The position numbers were made by a program, and so were the translations under genes. A stretch of DNA of 64,000 nt. Origin: Anisakis pegreffii (Eukaryota; Nematoda; Chromadorea; Rhabditida; Anisakidae). Below are positions 12,011 through 25,811 of this stretch, piece after piece. How positions within the stretch are numbered: position 1 is the stretch's first letter; each line of letters starts with the position of its first letter. The notes beneath the pieces are model-generated. The model saw only the letters and a program-made list of their open reading frames with translations, did no database searches and was not told the origin of the DNA. The stretch lies in assembly GCA_035041965.1 (NCBI GenBank), contig JAPYMA010000163.1, positions 24,468-88,467 of the forward strand, in the 5' to 3' direction.

Positions 12011-15000
12011 ATGAGTTCATCAAAGCAGACCACTGATTTCGGAATCAGTTTGGATGCAAATTCATCAGCAATGAGTGACTATAAATGTGAAGAGACATCA
12101 CTTTTACCAAACGATATATCGGATTGGCTTGACAGAAGTCTTTCACAGCCCAATGATCCGGTGAGTGATTTGTTTTGTTTCGTTAGAAGATGCCATTTTG
12201 AGTATAACTGGGAGGTGGAAGATATGTAAGGAAATAAATGTGTTGGGTCACTTTCAGTTATCATTGTTAATGCGAGATTTGGATTTCGAATTGGCGAGTC
12301 AAGATTTACCTCGATGTGAGGCAGATTTAACATTTGATAGCAAACTGATGTTTAACGATGGGTCATCGTCAAGTGATTCTCCATTATCGACAGATTCAGG
12401 CAATCACTCACCGAAGAGTTTGTCGTCCTCTGAGGTTAGCTGTCATTGCTATCTAGAAACGAAAGTCTCTATATGATGGCTGAAATCGGTCAAGAAAAAA
12501 ATCGTCAGTTTTCATTGCTGAGAAAATCGTTCAGCACTAATGTTCAGTTTAATCCATTTCAAAACTATCACTACTTGTCTCATCCTAAGATCTGAACAAA
12601 AACAGAATCCTTCGAAGCCTTTTGAGTTTGAAGACGAGTAAGCTTAACGCTAATAGGACATACGATCACTTGGCAAATATGTAAATATTGCATTGGTCGT
12701 GAATGAAATGTGATATGTGAAAAAATCTGTATCTTTCATGTCACCAACTCTTAAAATCACCATTTCTTCTCCCATAGTATGGTTATATTCAACGTTGGCT
12801 TCAACACTGTAGCATAATTTAATGGAAAATTCAGTTCCATTTTAGTTTCTCAATTTGTAAGCTTCGTCAGACTTGCTCAATAAGTTTCAGGCTGTTTGTG
12901 ATCTTTGGCAAGTGAATCCACTGAATAAGATCGCTAACGATCATTCGACATCGGAATATGCCTCCTTTAGGTCACATGAATTGAATGTGAAAGGTGATGA
13001 ATCTATTGTGCCGAATTATGAGGTATTGTCTTTTCAGTTTTCGTCATTTGCATATGCGACATCAACGATGTTTTGAATCGTTTGAACGCACGTTTTCGCA
13101 AAAATATACCTGTTTGTAGGTTGATTTGGCTTCAATAATTTTTCCATGCTGTGCTTTCGCACCTAAATAGGAATTCACACCAAAAAGTATTTGGTTTTAA
13201 ATGATCCTGATAAGTTAATTTAAAAAAGATCAAATCACTAAAACGTTTGTTTCACCATTATGTTGTGGTCTCCTGCTCTATAAAGTATAATATACAGAGT
13301 ATGGATGTGACAGAATCATATGGTATCAGATCAGAGAATGTGAAGCAGATGAGTTTTGCTAATGAAGTTGATGAAACGCTACCGGTGTTGGATTCCGTAC
13401 CAATTCAAACAGCTTCCGTACATGAATCAGCATCAGCGAAACTACGACCACCGACACGTCTTGTTCCTGTGCAGTTACCTATTCAGAAGGCGAGTATTTT
13501 ATTGTTTCCAGATTATTTTCAGTCTGTACATATTTTTCTCATTTTCCACTTTTTTGTAGCAGAGAATTCATAGAAAAATACTCGTTTATATTTCGAAGCA
13601 ATGTTGAATTGTGTTTTTAATTTGGTATTCAATTCCATGTGATATAGTCTCTTTGATTGTTAGCAGGGAAGTGTTTACGAAACTGAAGGTGACGTTGTTT
13701 GTCAAATTTTATTTATGTTAAATGAGATGAACTCAAGACAAGCAATTTTTTATTCAGGTGGTTGCTTCCACATCTCAGGCTAGTTCCGCAACGAATCAAC
13801 CTGTAATATACATATTACCAGCCTCATCGAATTCTGTTCCCAGCGAGGTAAGAAGCCATAATGGATGATGCGTTTGTCTGAATATGTATCATTATTTCAT
13901 TTTTCTTTCCTATCATTAGCATCACCACTGTGGTTATCCTAATTATTAAGGTTAATGTTTTTCAGCAGATATTTATTTTGAAATAAGACGATCTGGTTCT
14001 ATCTGCCCAACAAATGCTAATAAACAATATTTCAGCAGCAGATGCAACCGCCAAATGTGTATACGCAAAATGTTGTAAATAATGTGCAGTTTCTTTCATC
14101 AAATAACATCAATCACAATAACGAGTACACGTCAAATAAACGGTCATTTCCAACCACCACAAATCGCTCGCAACCGTATCCATCAATTCGACCCAAATTA
14201 CTCATACCAAAACGTGAAACATCTTCACCTCCTCCATCAGTTCCCATCATCGCCAATCCAATCGTGAGTTCTGTATGCCGTCAAATATTCGGTGTTAATT
14301 TCTCATCGATGCTTACAATTTTATTCAACTACGCGTGAATCTCGTACGAATGTTCATCATCTGTTCACTCACATTTCAGCACATCCAAACCGTGAGTGTG
14401 CCAACCATATCGAACGCAGTCATAACACCGATTGCAACCATTAATGGTGGCTTGCAATTGATCGAATGTCGAACAACGTCTACCAACCCCACAACGACAG
14501 TCACTCGCAATATGTCCGTCGAAAGCGGTTTTGATGTTCGTTTTATCTCTAGTTATGAGCGTCTTTTAGTTCTGTATAACCGTTTGCGATTCCAAAAATT
14601 TTTATGTCCAATTACTAAAATCTTTCAATCAATCTCGCAAGATTGCAGCAATTCTCTCGCAAGAAAGAGGATCGTAAAATTCGAAACCGAGCCTCTGCAC
14701 AACTTTCAAGAATTCGGAAAAGAAACGTGAGTGTTCTATATCATGTTTCATGTCTGCAATTCTGTTTATTTCGTTAACTTACCAACACTAAGAGCCACTT
14801 TTTTTGAGAAGATGTGATCGTATCTGAACGCAGAATGTTGAGTTATCGTTGATCCTTCATTGGGAAATGAACCGTATTATTCAAGCTCTCGAACTGTTCT
14901 GATGTCTAGATCTGTATCGTTTTTTATTGTCTATATCAATGAATGATAATCGTAGGTAGTGCCTACTTATATCAAAAGTGTTATGTTTTCGTTTACATTA

Positions 15001-17884
15001 TGGAAAGGTTTTCAGGAGATTGACGCAATGAAGCAAACAATAGTCGAGAAAGATGCGCTGATAGCAAAACTGAAGGAAGAAAATCAAGAACTGAAGGAAA
15101 CTATCAGCTTATTGAGAACACAGGTACGCTTATCTCATTTGCGTATATCGTTGACGATAAATTTCCGAATCTATTTTATGGCTTTGAAGAAACATCGAAC
15201 ACATTTCTGGAAGCGAAAAGCAGTTGAGAAAACAAGTGATGTCCACAAGAGATTGATTATATAACAGAAATTTTTTAATGTTAATCTGTTCATACTGTTT
15301 TTTGGGCACTTCGACGCATCACACTCTTATCTGAAGTCAAGAAATTTCATTTTGTCTATGAGTAATTTGCTCGATTCTGAAAGAATAATGAACGTTGTTA
15401 AAGGGTGAGAATTTAAAACGCACGAAGGTCAGTGAACGCGCAAGATTAGCTGCTGGAACGGTTTGTGTTGCAGTCGTTATAATGATGGTCACTTTCAGTC
15501 CTCCTTCTCTTTTGTAAGTTTAACTTACTGCTTATGTCTGTGGTGAATTCAGTTTTTTTGAGTTTTACTTTGTTTGTAAAATTTGTGACTGAATGTTTGT
15601 CTTTATTTTTTCTTTTATCAATAAAATCGAATAATTGAACTCTTTTCAGACGATACAACCCAGTCGTTCCGGTCTCTGACAGTATCACAGAAAAATTTCC
15701 GTTGAACTCATTCGAGAAAAGGATGGAGAATAGCATTCAGCAGCATGGTCGTACACTTCTGTCGATTGATTATGACGCTGAACAGGTGTGTATTCCGGTT
15801 CGATTTGGTTTGTGAATATTTTGGTGTGCATTTGAATGCGAATGATCAATTTCAAAGAAAATTGCTAGATTTTCGTTGGTATTTTCTAGCGTGTTTTAGT
15901 TTGTTATCAAAAGACCTCATCAAAATTTGAATGCACAATAATTAGGATGCCGTTAGATACTGGAGATTGATAGAGCAAAGTTGTAGAATGGAGATTTGAA
16001 TGAAGAAGGAAGAGCACTTCGGCCGAAAAAGGATGAAGGTGAAATCGTTCATATGGGTAGTGGAACACTGAACATCAGCAACTTATCGGACTGTAATGAA
16101 ACCAGCAGAATCTACTGGAATCAGACGGAGGCAATCAGGTGCTTATTCTTAATGTTGTTGAAACTTCTCTCCTCTTCATTCCACTTTCACTTACGATTAA
16201 ACATTTGTGAAACTTTATGATACTTTCACTTCTTTTCTTCTAGAGACCTGTTTCATCTATGGAATGACGAATTTTCAGACTGAATAACGATTTGAGCAAT
16301 TGGGTTGATCGTCATGAACGTGTTCAATTCATCCAAACGCGTCGCATATTCCGACCGCCATCTCGGAAACACTCACCAAAGAACGTTTCAGTGAGCACGA
16401 ATTCGACCGTTGATCACCGGTCTAAACAAAAGGCTCGAATCACTCCACAGACGAGAAGGTTTCTCTTCGCATTCATCGCATTTGAGATGTATCTTTTGCA
16501 TCGATCATGCTGAACCACCCAAATTCATGCAGAAAACTTATAACTTTCATATTTTAAGAAATTCTATGCGTTAGGGCAACCATTCGAACATTTCTGTGTA
16601 TCACTTACCTGAATTAATAGTAAAGCATTATCTATTCCGTGTAATTGTGAGGGGAATTTGCCACTGATTACGGCCAATATGTGATAACATGAATTGATTC
16701 ATTCTGTGGGGTAGGTTTGATGCATAACATTATATCGTTACTAAATCCGATTTTAGATCAACAAACGATAAGAGGGAAGAAGCTCGATTGAAAGCTGTCC
16801 GAGAACGTGCATGGCGACATATCGATATGATTAGCACGGGGGCAGCTGCTGATTCTGAGTCATCGCAACAGAAATTGTCAGTTGCTGTGATACTTTTTGT
16901 CATAGTTTTACTGCATCAGACTTTATTTGGCTTAAACTCTCATTGTTCTTTGCTTCGTATAACTCAACAAACTGATATTTGAATCACCAAGGAAAGGTAA
17001 ATGTATATCTTGCTCGGAAATAGGGCCAATATTCTTCGTGAAGATATCTTACTCTTTGGAGGCTCAAAAACAAAAATTACGGGAAATAAAGTGCCACTGG
17101 GAATAATGGTATTATTTTTATGGGTTCTGTTTGAACTGCAGGCGAGATCGTGATATAAGATCAACGTTGTTCACTGAATCGTATACAAATGTGGTAAGAA
17201 AGAATGCAAAACGACTGCGTGGTAAACCTACACTCGATCCACTGATTGCATCGAGTGTCGAATTGAAATACATGGATTTGACAAGAACTTTGAAGCAACG
17301 TGACGATACTTTATACGTTATTGCAATGAAGGTATTAAGTTTTTCATGAAATTCCCGCTGCCACTTCAATCAGTATTCAATGCGTCAGCGATAGTTGTGT
17401 ATCGCTGATGATGTGAATATAAGAAAAATCAAGAGATTAGAGCTGTTTTGATGTATTCATCCACTTCCAGGATTACTTACTGCTTCCCGCAACAGATCGT
17501 AATATCACAATGCATCCAAAAGTGGCGTTCATTTTACCAGCACTTTCGTACAACGGAACATTGGATAATCACGTACGTTGTGTTTTTGGGTCAAATTGAT
17601 TAGTTCACATATGTGAAGTGAATGTATTCAACACTATCATTCAGATTTTCCTCTCGATGGTTTTAGATAACTGTAATGAAATTGAATGATAATTGGCCGT
17701 AAGCATCATAACATTCAGCGGTAGTTTCTATGACTAACTGTCAGATGTTTTATTATCGGACTTGTTACCAAAGCATTGGAATTTACAGGTTCCGATGATG
17801 CGTATTGAATGCGAAATAACGGGTACAGGATTGTTCCACATAGCAGACTCTCTTGTATCATTGTTCTACACTCAGTCGTTTTAA
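12011..17884 (+). CDS. atf-6: ATF-6: ER-membrane bZIP transcription factor of the unfolded-protein response
   Basis: ATF6 is an ER-anchored factor cut in the Golgi by site-1 and site-2 proteases, freeing a bZIP activator. I read 17 exons: 12011-12160, 12258-12434, 12891-13022, 13298-13489, 13758-13847, 14036-14263, 14380-14535, 14649-14726, 15016-15123, 15404-15513, 15650-15785, 15987-16138, 16279-16458, 16757-16876, 17142-17331, 17471-17572, 17789-17884. All phases agree and give about 798 residues. Order: Ser/Asp-rich activation region (1-375), basic region with KIRNRASAQLSRIRKR (about 384-400), leucine zipper (402-437), membrane segment (about 452-468), RTLL at 508-511 matching the RxxL site-1 site, and a luminal domain with Asn-x-Thr/Ser sites, NWVDRHE and LLLPAT. 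Intron 4 uses a GC donor. The exon-7 donor (GTTCGT) is the least certain join. Confidence 0.93.
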
Positions 17885-20206
17885 TCAGTGATAAAGCAGT
17901 TCTCCTCTTTACTTCTTGTACGTGATCTTTGTTTTTGTACTCTGTGATCTTCATATGATACTTAGCGATCAAAATTTTTTCACGAGTAGCCATTGTATCT
18001 AGTTGGAAGTTCTCTCTGCTTTTGCTTTCGATCCATTCCGATTCTTTATCGAGCTGATTCGTTGGGCATTCGCAACGGTTTATCTCGAAAACAACTTTGA
18101 ACTGCAGCGATATCATCAAATGGTTTTTCGCGGATTTTTTCGAACTTGGGATGTAACATAATCTCACTAGAAATAGCGCATACATTGTTTGGATATCGCG
18201 AATTATTTTCACATTCATTCGTCAGAAGGCATTGAACTGTTCCATAAGTATATCACTATTTCATAACTTAAAGTTTTCTTTTTATTAACGCGCATTATTG
18301 TTGTCACGTTATTTTAAAATAGTCGTTTCAATTAATCGAATACCAATCTGATATATATTCCGTTTTATTACCTCGTTTTTGTTTCGTTCTTTTCTTTTAC
18401 TTTTTTGCTTTGTTTTCGATTAGATTTTAACAATATTAGACATTGAGCTGAAGTGAGTATCATAAGTTTATCGCTTTCGCTGCGGTTGATGCGCTTTTCG
18501 ATTCTGATATTGAAATTAGATGTCTTTTAAAGAAACGTTCATCATACAATGATGGAATATGATTTTTATCTGATATGTTAAATATTCTGAGCAAAACTTC
18601 TGACATCGGCATTCTTAGATTCGTTATGCGTCTCCTAAGGAATTAATATCAATATTCCAACTTAGATGTCGATGTTATACGGGAAATTTTGTATTTTTGC
18701 TTTATACTTTTATTGAATATTCTGTTTCGGAATTGAGTGCGTTTAGCTGCAATATTTGTGAAATCGTTTTATTTGCATTTTTTGTCGTATTGTTGTTGTT
18801 GATGTAATGTTTATTCACTTTACGCCGATCTGCCGTCAAGAATGAATGATAGTTACTTCATCTTGTTTTCTAATCTGTTGTGATGAATATCGATGCGATA
18901 TTCAAAGGATCTAATCATTGTAACGAACTTTTCGAATTTGTTGTTCTGCTGTATTGATATCAATAAACTGACGCATTTGTTCTTCATGGATACACTGATA
19001 CCATTCTTTTGCTCTATTCTTTGAACTCTGATATTTTCATTGAATGATTCAGTTCGGTAATTTCAACTTCCATCTGATCGTAATCTGCCAATTCCAGTCG
19101 GTTTTGTTGTGAAACAGCCAAACTGTATGATTGTCTTAAATTTCTGACTGTTGCTGCTTTTGTTATTTCAGTCGATTTCAGTGAAATTTTCATAAATTCA
19201 GGTACTATACGTTCTGTCATACAAATTTTGTATATATTGTTTCCGTTCAGGAGGATGCGGATGAACATTTCTTCCGAATGTCCTCGTCTAATGCAAAGAC
19301 TGACATACACCGAATGTGGTGTCTCCTCTTTCGGTGTTCACAGTTGTTGAGTGTTCATTTCGCAATTTGCTTTTTAACCTTCTTTTGATTTTGAAAACAA
19401 TTCGTTTGTTTCAAGTGCGAAAGAAGTACTGCAGAATAAATGACACTTACGATGAAGGTTTCGCATTATCAACTACAAGCATTAACCAGCAATCTTTGTC
19501 AAAACTGACTCAGTCCAGTTGTTATGTTCTGCGTAATATTCCTATGTCATGATTGGCGAATTTATCTGATAGTTTTTGATTGACGTCAATTAAGCTGAAA
19601 CGATCAGTTCATTTTAAATATTCCCCGGAACTCATTCGTTCTCTTAGCGACTGTAAAGGAATTATGATTACAAGCGAAGGGGTGGAATACAAGAAAAACC
19701 GTAAAATTAATACAGTTGTAAGTGCGTCAACATGGAGGTTGTAGCATGTTTCGGTGTGATCCGCAAACAGGACTGACACAGCCAGCAGTCACCCGAAGCA
19801 ATACTCCCCTCGCGACAAAGGCGTAGAACCATCTACTTATCGCGCATTTGCACTCCAGCAAGTAATTCTTTCATTTCATTTAATTTCGGTCGCATTCGTT
19901 CTTAACTTATGCAAAATTTTCAGTTCGTTGTCAGAGGACAACCGATATGCTTTTGAATTTTACCAGCTTCCGCTAATAGCTAGTGCGTTTTTCCCTATAG
20001 TGATTCAAAATGATCACGATATAGCCACAAGTCCAATCGCGAGGGTGTGTGAGTGTATCTGGTGAATTCGATGCTATGGACACGACACAATGAAGCCATA
20101 AAACACCACTTCAGTGCATTGCAAACGAACAATCTCATAGCGAATGAATACTCAAAGTTTACTCGAAAAAGATTCGTGTTGAGCACTGCGCTTTCTAGAC
20201 ATAACA
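17885..20206. other. Convergent intergenic region between ATF-6 and the GPCR gene
   Basis: This should hold both 3' UTRs. A 167-codon minus frame (17,715-18,218) overlaps the last ATF-6 exon antisense and has no splice support. A GC-richer block at about 19,735-19,860 stands out. On the minus strand it has an acceptor-like AAGTAG and open frames with a Cys cluster, so it might be an alternative last exon of the receptor. No polyadenylation signal is assigned with confidence. Confidence 0.45.
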
Positions 20207-23200
20207 TCATGAGTCACGAAAACCGTAAATGAAAGGATTCAAGAAAGTATTGAAAATAACAAATACTCGTACAATATCGAAATGAATGGATAATGATACC
20301 GAAAGATGTTCACTGAAGAACATTGCTAACGAAATGAGGTTATATGGTAACCAACATAATAAGTAAGCTAGGATGACAATTGCACTCGTATGACACATTC
20401 GTGCTCGCATTTCAATACGCCAAGATTGCACTCCTTTTGCTGAAAGTTTCTTTCGTTTGTTGCCTCATTTTTATTGTTGGTAGTCAACTTCATTGCACTA
20501 TATCACCGCTTTGCACACGTTCAAACTACCATAATTTCTTTGCAAACGCTCACTTGAAGAGATAAAGGAATGTATTTTGGACTCCTTTTTTTTTTCACCT
20601 ACGAATGAATGAAAATTTTTAAATTCCTTTCGATGCCATTCCGCTCACCGCTCATCTGCTTGAAGCGAGATGATTTTGCGCTTTGAATCTGTTGAGGAAA
20701 TCGTTGCATCAGGAAGTCAATTTTAGACCAATTTCACAGCTTGTTCCAGCCAAGAAAAAAGCGGTAATCGTGCAATGATAATCGATGGATTTTTAAAAGA
20801 AAGTTAACCAGTCATTGGGATTCATCTCTATTCATGAGCAATTTGTTCTTTGAGCGCGACTGATTTTATTATTGTAGATAAATCTATTCGTTAACACTGA
20901 TCGTAATCACCTGTTCCAACTACACATCCAACTATTTCGCGTTTTGAATGAACGCTGCGCAACTTGACTTCGTGACAAATAATATTGCAACATAGATCAA
21001 GTTGTCATTCTCATTATTGAATCTCATTCCTCTGATTTTATTCCTAGTCGTTATCATTTCAAACAGAAATTATCAACTGATACTGAAGTATCATGAATAG
21101 GTTGGTCCTTCGTGAACAGAAGGCGTGAGTCATCAGCGATACCTCACAGTGTGGTGAATTCATCGATCTTTGAGAATTGTTGTTTCAAAGTTCAATCGAA
21201 ACTAAATAAGCTTTAAAGTTAAAAAAATCACCGGGTGGATTTGCACGAGATAGCATTTGTTCGGATGCAGTACCATCTTGTCCGGTCGAACTCATTCTGT
21301 AAGATTTCAATGAATTACTCTCTGTCAAGGTCGAAATTACATAAAACCATAATAATCCACAATTCTCATATTTCTATGGCATATTTCCCACTGCATACGG
21401 CCTATTCATCTATTTCTTTAATCAACAATTCCAACTCGTTACGAGTTTATGCCTTTGATATCAGCAATATCACAAATATCACATCTTCTACAATTTTGGG
21501 ACGGTATATTTTTACAAAATACTAGGAATATTTTGATAATTCAGTCGAATGAATTTCAATCATATTCTTCTTTAAGTACATAAACCCTGACTTAAATGAG
21601 GTATTTTTTTCTCGAGTCAACTCCACGACTGAGTACGTAGTCAACTGAGTTGTAATATATCACTGACAATTTCCAGATTACTATCGTAAACAATTATCGT
21701 CTGCGGGTGTTCCATTGCTTAAACGAACGCTTTCAGTTTCATTATATAAATTACTCAAAATTCAATTCTCCAGCAAAAATTGCAAATCAAAGAAAAATCA
21801 AAATTTATTGCAGTGAAACCGAGTGAACAATGATTGTATAGGCTCGTTAAGCGTTTGTTACTTATTATCAATTCAAATGCGCGCGGTTGAAGAGAGATGT
21901 TATTAGAAATGGATTTCACCAACTTGTCATCCGCATCAATTCGATGAAGTTCAGCAGCAGTAGCAGATTCATTTGTTGACTTCATTGAGTAAAGGAACAA
22001 TGAGAGTGTAATGCAGGCATATGACAAGAACAAAATCACGAACGGTCCCCAAAACATCGTTGTCAAATGCGCAATTGTATAGATTTGTTCCCAGTAGAAG
22101 AAATACTGCAATCAAACGTTTGTGAATAAAACAAGTGCGCAACGTTGAAAAAAGTGAAAATGATTTCAGTTTTTATTCTTCACTCCTGCACGTACAATAT
22201 ATCACTGAAGCGCACCATATAGTGCCCACAAAAATTGTTCAACACGAGTCAAACCTCATCGTCGTGCACTGATTATGGATTTGCATTGAATTCAATCGAA
22301 TTCGTCTATGATGCGACTATTTGAAATTCATAGAAAATTGACTGGAGCGCATGAGAACGAGACTATTGTTTGCAGCAATATCGAATAATGTCGGAATATG
22401 TAATAATTTCAAATACCCTATACTCGTGCCCACTCAAGAAATCTTTGGCTCGTTGTTGATGCCATATGGTGGTGCACTGTGACCAACTGCCTAAATCAGC
22501 CGTTGTCCAAGCAAGCCATTGCGGAAGTGAAAGGGCTGCAGCACCCAAATACGTCAGCACAATCATTCTCTAAAAATGCGATGCGATCATTGCTGAATAT
22601 TATGCTGCCTTCAGATAGTGTAGTGCGGGCAAAATCGGAAACGAAATTTTGCAGCCAGGGATCCCGAAAGTGCGGTCGGCTTGAAAGAATTTGGAGACCG
22701 GGTCACCGAAACTCTCCGATCCTCACACCACACTACTTTCAGAATGTATTTATTCACTCGAGACTCATAATGTAATGAATTGTTATTGCTTTTCTTTTCG
22801 TGTGACGTTTGTTGATCTTTGTGACGTTGGAAGTTATGATCATATACATGAAAAATGAATGCTACACATATACCAATATCAGATATTGGCTGATGGAAAC
22901 TGTTAGTATAATTCAGCCAAAGAATAAAAAAAAGACGATTCAACAGGTCAAATGTTCATCAAAAATTAAGCCAATAGACGTGTCGTTAAGGAAATGAACC
23001 GTTCAGTGAATCTCCTCTGCTACTGCAGTTTTATGCATCAAAACGATGCAAATGCTTAATCTGCTAATATTGCACCAATCGACAAAATCTGAGCAATACC
23101 TTAATGCAGTTAATTTTGGAGTTAGGTGCCATGACTCGGCCTCGTTCGCGCATAGCCATCAGATCGTGAACAGTTTTAGCACGATCAATAGCAATACTCA

Positions 23201-24557
23201 CAATTGCAAATGACATCGAATGGTGGGCAAACATCCTGAAGTCATGTTTTTTGATTGGTGTTCAATTGTGTGACTACTATCACTTTTGATTGATGACGTT
23301 TGATTTTGATGTTTGATCCGTGTTGTTATGTGGCACTGAGGAATGCGTAAGCGGAATGCGAACATGCACAATGATCGACTCACTGTAAATGCACTTTTTT
23401 CATAAGCAACAAATGAGTAAGTTCAAGAGCAACGGAACAGCAGCTCAGAAGTTTGTGTGTTATCGTCGTGAACACTGAGCAAATAGTGTCTTTTTGCAAA
23501 AAGTCCCTCATCACTGCTTGTGTGCATTTGTGATCGCATCATTGCGTCATCATCTTCTATGATGAGCAGCATCATCACCAACAACGAATGCAGTTAAGTG
23601 TAAGCAATATGTGCAAGAGAAGCAATTAGCTTCAAAGCAATCCATTCATTCTGATCATTCGAATTATTCAAAATCACTCTTTCACTGATATTGCTGCAAA
23701 CAAAAACACGCCCTCACTGAGAGGCTAATCTTACATCATTCAAATGTCATCCTCCTAAACTTGTCCATATCGCAAAACTTTACGCTTGGAATGTTCCAGT
23801 TAGTAAACAGTGAACGAATGAGCAATTTGCATTTTAAAGGCTCACTCATTGATTATTGTTAACGCACTCAAAAGATTCCGTCGAAAAACGGAACCGCTGA
23901 AGTTTGATTCATCAAAATTGAGTTATGAATTTCTGAATTTCGATAGTACACTTGCATGCTGAAGATAAACGATCAAAGTGTAACTTTTCAAGCTCGCAAA
24001 ATAAATTCGATGAACACATTTGAGACTAATCAATGAATTCATAGCAACGGCAAGTGAACCAACCCACCATGAGTATTGAACCGCTTTGCACAAAAATGCT
24101 CCAAATGGCCACACATAGCAAACAAGCCAAACAAGTTTACTGGGACAATAAAGAATTATGAAAATAAGATCAACAATTGTCAAGTGAATCTTCAACATCA
24201 AAAAGCCAATTCGCGTATCGTCCTGCTGAAAGTATCTTCACTACAATGTTCAATCGCAAGTCATAGTTTGACTGTTGCATTTGAAATACATCTTTTGAGT
24301 GCAATAATTGTAATGTTTAACATGTTTAACTGTACTAATTCCTAAAAAAAAAACTGAACGATTACCTTGACTCGATTGAGTGTTTTTCCAATTGAATATT
24401 GCTTTAGCAGTTTGTAGAGTACGACTGCATTAAGTGGTACACCGATACACAATACCACGGCAAGAACTGCAATTTCCAAGTAATCGGTCGCGATTAATGT
24501 AGGAGCTTTCAGATCGCCATCATCGGTACGTTGGAATGCTTCATCTTCGTTGGACAT
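20207..24557 (-). CDS. GnRH/AKH-receptor-like rhodopsin-family GPCR
   Basis: This is a seven-helix peptide-hormone receptor at the plasma membrane. The six exons in transcript order are 24557-24366, 24225-24068, 23235-23100, 22569-22417, 22105-21862 and 20439-20207. Phases agree and give 371 residues. Visible are TM1 (about 27-49), TM2 with LTIVDL (79-84), the TM3 cysteine C110 and DR at 134-135, LSLPQW in TM4 (175-180, as in GnRH/AKH receptors), the ECL2 cysteine C194, CWLP in TM6 (323-326) and NPFIY in TM7 (362-366). The N terminus has no signal peptide. Similarity is closest to the nematode GnRH-receptor-related group, so a peptide of the AKH/GnRH type is the likely ligand, by inference. 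The protein stops five residues after NPFIY, leaving no cytoplasmic tail; an alternative donor inside the last exon could change that. Confidence 0.88.
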
Positions 24558-25608
24558 CGTACCCTCGTGATATTCTTATTGCTTGATGGTTATCAGTTTG
24601 TGTTCCTGAATCATCCCTCATATTCAGCAGAGTTCACGGAACGCAGTTGTCAAAAATTGTGCGTGCAATATAAACATCATGTACGATACAATATATGCTC
24701 TGCGCATACTAAACATGAAAAGTACATACACAGAAAAATGATAATTCGATTCGAGGCACGTCATCTAATACTTTTTCGAAATCATGATTGTTTTTGTTGC
24801 AGCTGTGTGGCACATATTTAGTTGCAGTAACCAGCGCATTGTTAAGATGGCTTGTTAAGATGGTAAATGAATTAAGAAAACCGATGCGAACAAAGCACGG
24901 AATCATGCTTAGAATGATAATCTGATACATACGCGAAGAGAACTGATCAGTGCACAGCATTTGATTATTGTTGTAACTGGCTCTCTCTGGGAGGGACTAT
25001 CGAACTATGTGTATATGTAGGCATGCTTCCAAGCAATTCTTCAGCCCATAGCGTTTTACATTCAATCAGATCCTTTGATCTATATCCGATTCCATTGCAG
25101 ATATCATCACTAATTGCATCACTGTACTCTGCGATGACACTCGTGGGGACACTGAATACACCAAGTGCACGATTTTCAGTGTGGTAGTGCTATTTGCTTA
25201 CGAGAGAGAAGGATTTTCTAGGATGAAGAACATTCAGATGAGATGTAAAGCAAACAAAAATTTAAATTCATAAGATTTTCACACGACCCATTCGAAATGC
25301 GTTCGTAAGTGTAACCATATTCGAATCACAGCATTCAGTGAAATAATCACGACATGTGTGTGGGTTTGTTAAAATTAACGAGAAGAGTGTTTTTTGAATG
25401 AATCCTAATAATGGCGTTCCGTTATGAGTGGTAATCGACTTCAAAGAAATTCGAACGAAAAACCGACTCACGAATGGAAAATGCACCGAAATTGTATCAA
25501 TTCGTGGTATATGGTGAATTTTAATCATGTGAAGACACTAATGTGAAAGAATTATTTCCTCTGTAATCCCTATAATCTGAAACTTCATTTGACGGTTGTA
25601 TTGAAGAC
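24558..25608. other. Upstream region of the GPCR gene
   Basis: The receptor's promoter should lie here. No gene, RNA or repeat is supported. Open frames on both strands lack splice partners. Confidence 0.45.
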
Positions 25609-25811
25609 CAGGGGTCCCCACTGAGAAGAGAGGGGGGAGGGAAATCACCCACTTCTGGGTAATCTAGGGGCGTCGGAGTAAAGGAGGGGGACGGGAAATA
25701 GTTGTGACGTTATGCATGGAAATAGTAAATTATTGTAGTGGAAGTGATAGTAACAACGACTTGCCAGATCATCGAATGGGGTGATGAAGCAACCGAGCGT
25801 GGGGACCACTG
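25609..25811. mobile_element. 203-bp hAT-type MITE
   Basis: Terminal inverted repeats are CAGGGGTCCCCAC at the left (25609-25621) and the complement of CAGTGGTCCCCAC at the right end, with 12 of 13 matching. CAGGGGTCCCC is a typical hAT end. The inside is G-rich on the left and has no coding capacity. I could not find a convincing 8-bp target duplication, so the exact ends are slightly uncertain. Confidence 0.7.

Noticed and set aside
13668..13689. 22-base exon-like piece within ATF-6 intron 4
   Set aside because: Including it shifts the frame and meets a stop in the next exon; skipping it keeps phase.
17715..18218. 167-codon minus frame antisense to the ATF-6 3' end
   Set aside because: It overlaps a well-supported coding exon, has no splice signals of its own and no recognisable domain.
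19735..19860. Structured small RNA in the GC-richer block
   Set aside because: It does not match the conserved parts of U1, U2, U4, U5, U6 or spliced-leader RNAs that I could compare by eye.
23923..24067. Extension of receptor exon 2 past the TCATG/GTGGGT donor
   Set aside because: The donor at 24,067 joins in phase to the exon carrying the DR motif; the extension reads intron.
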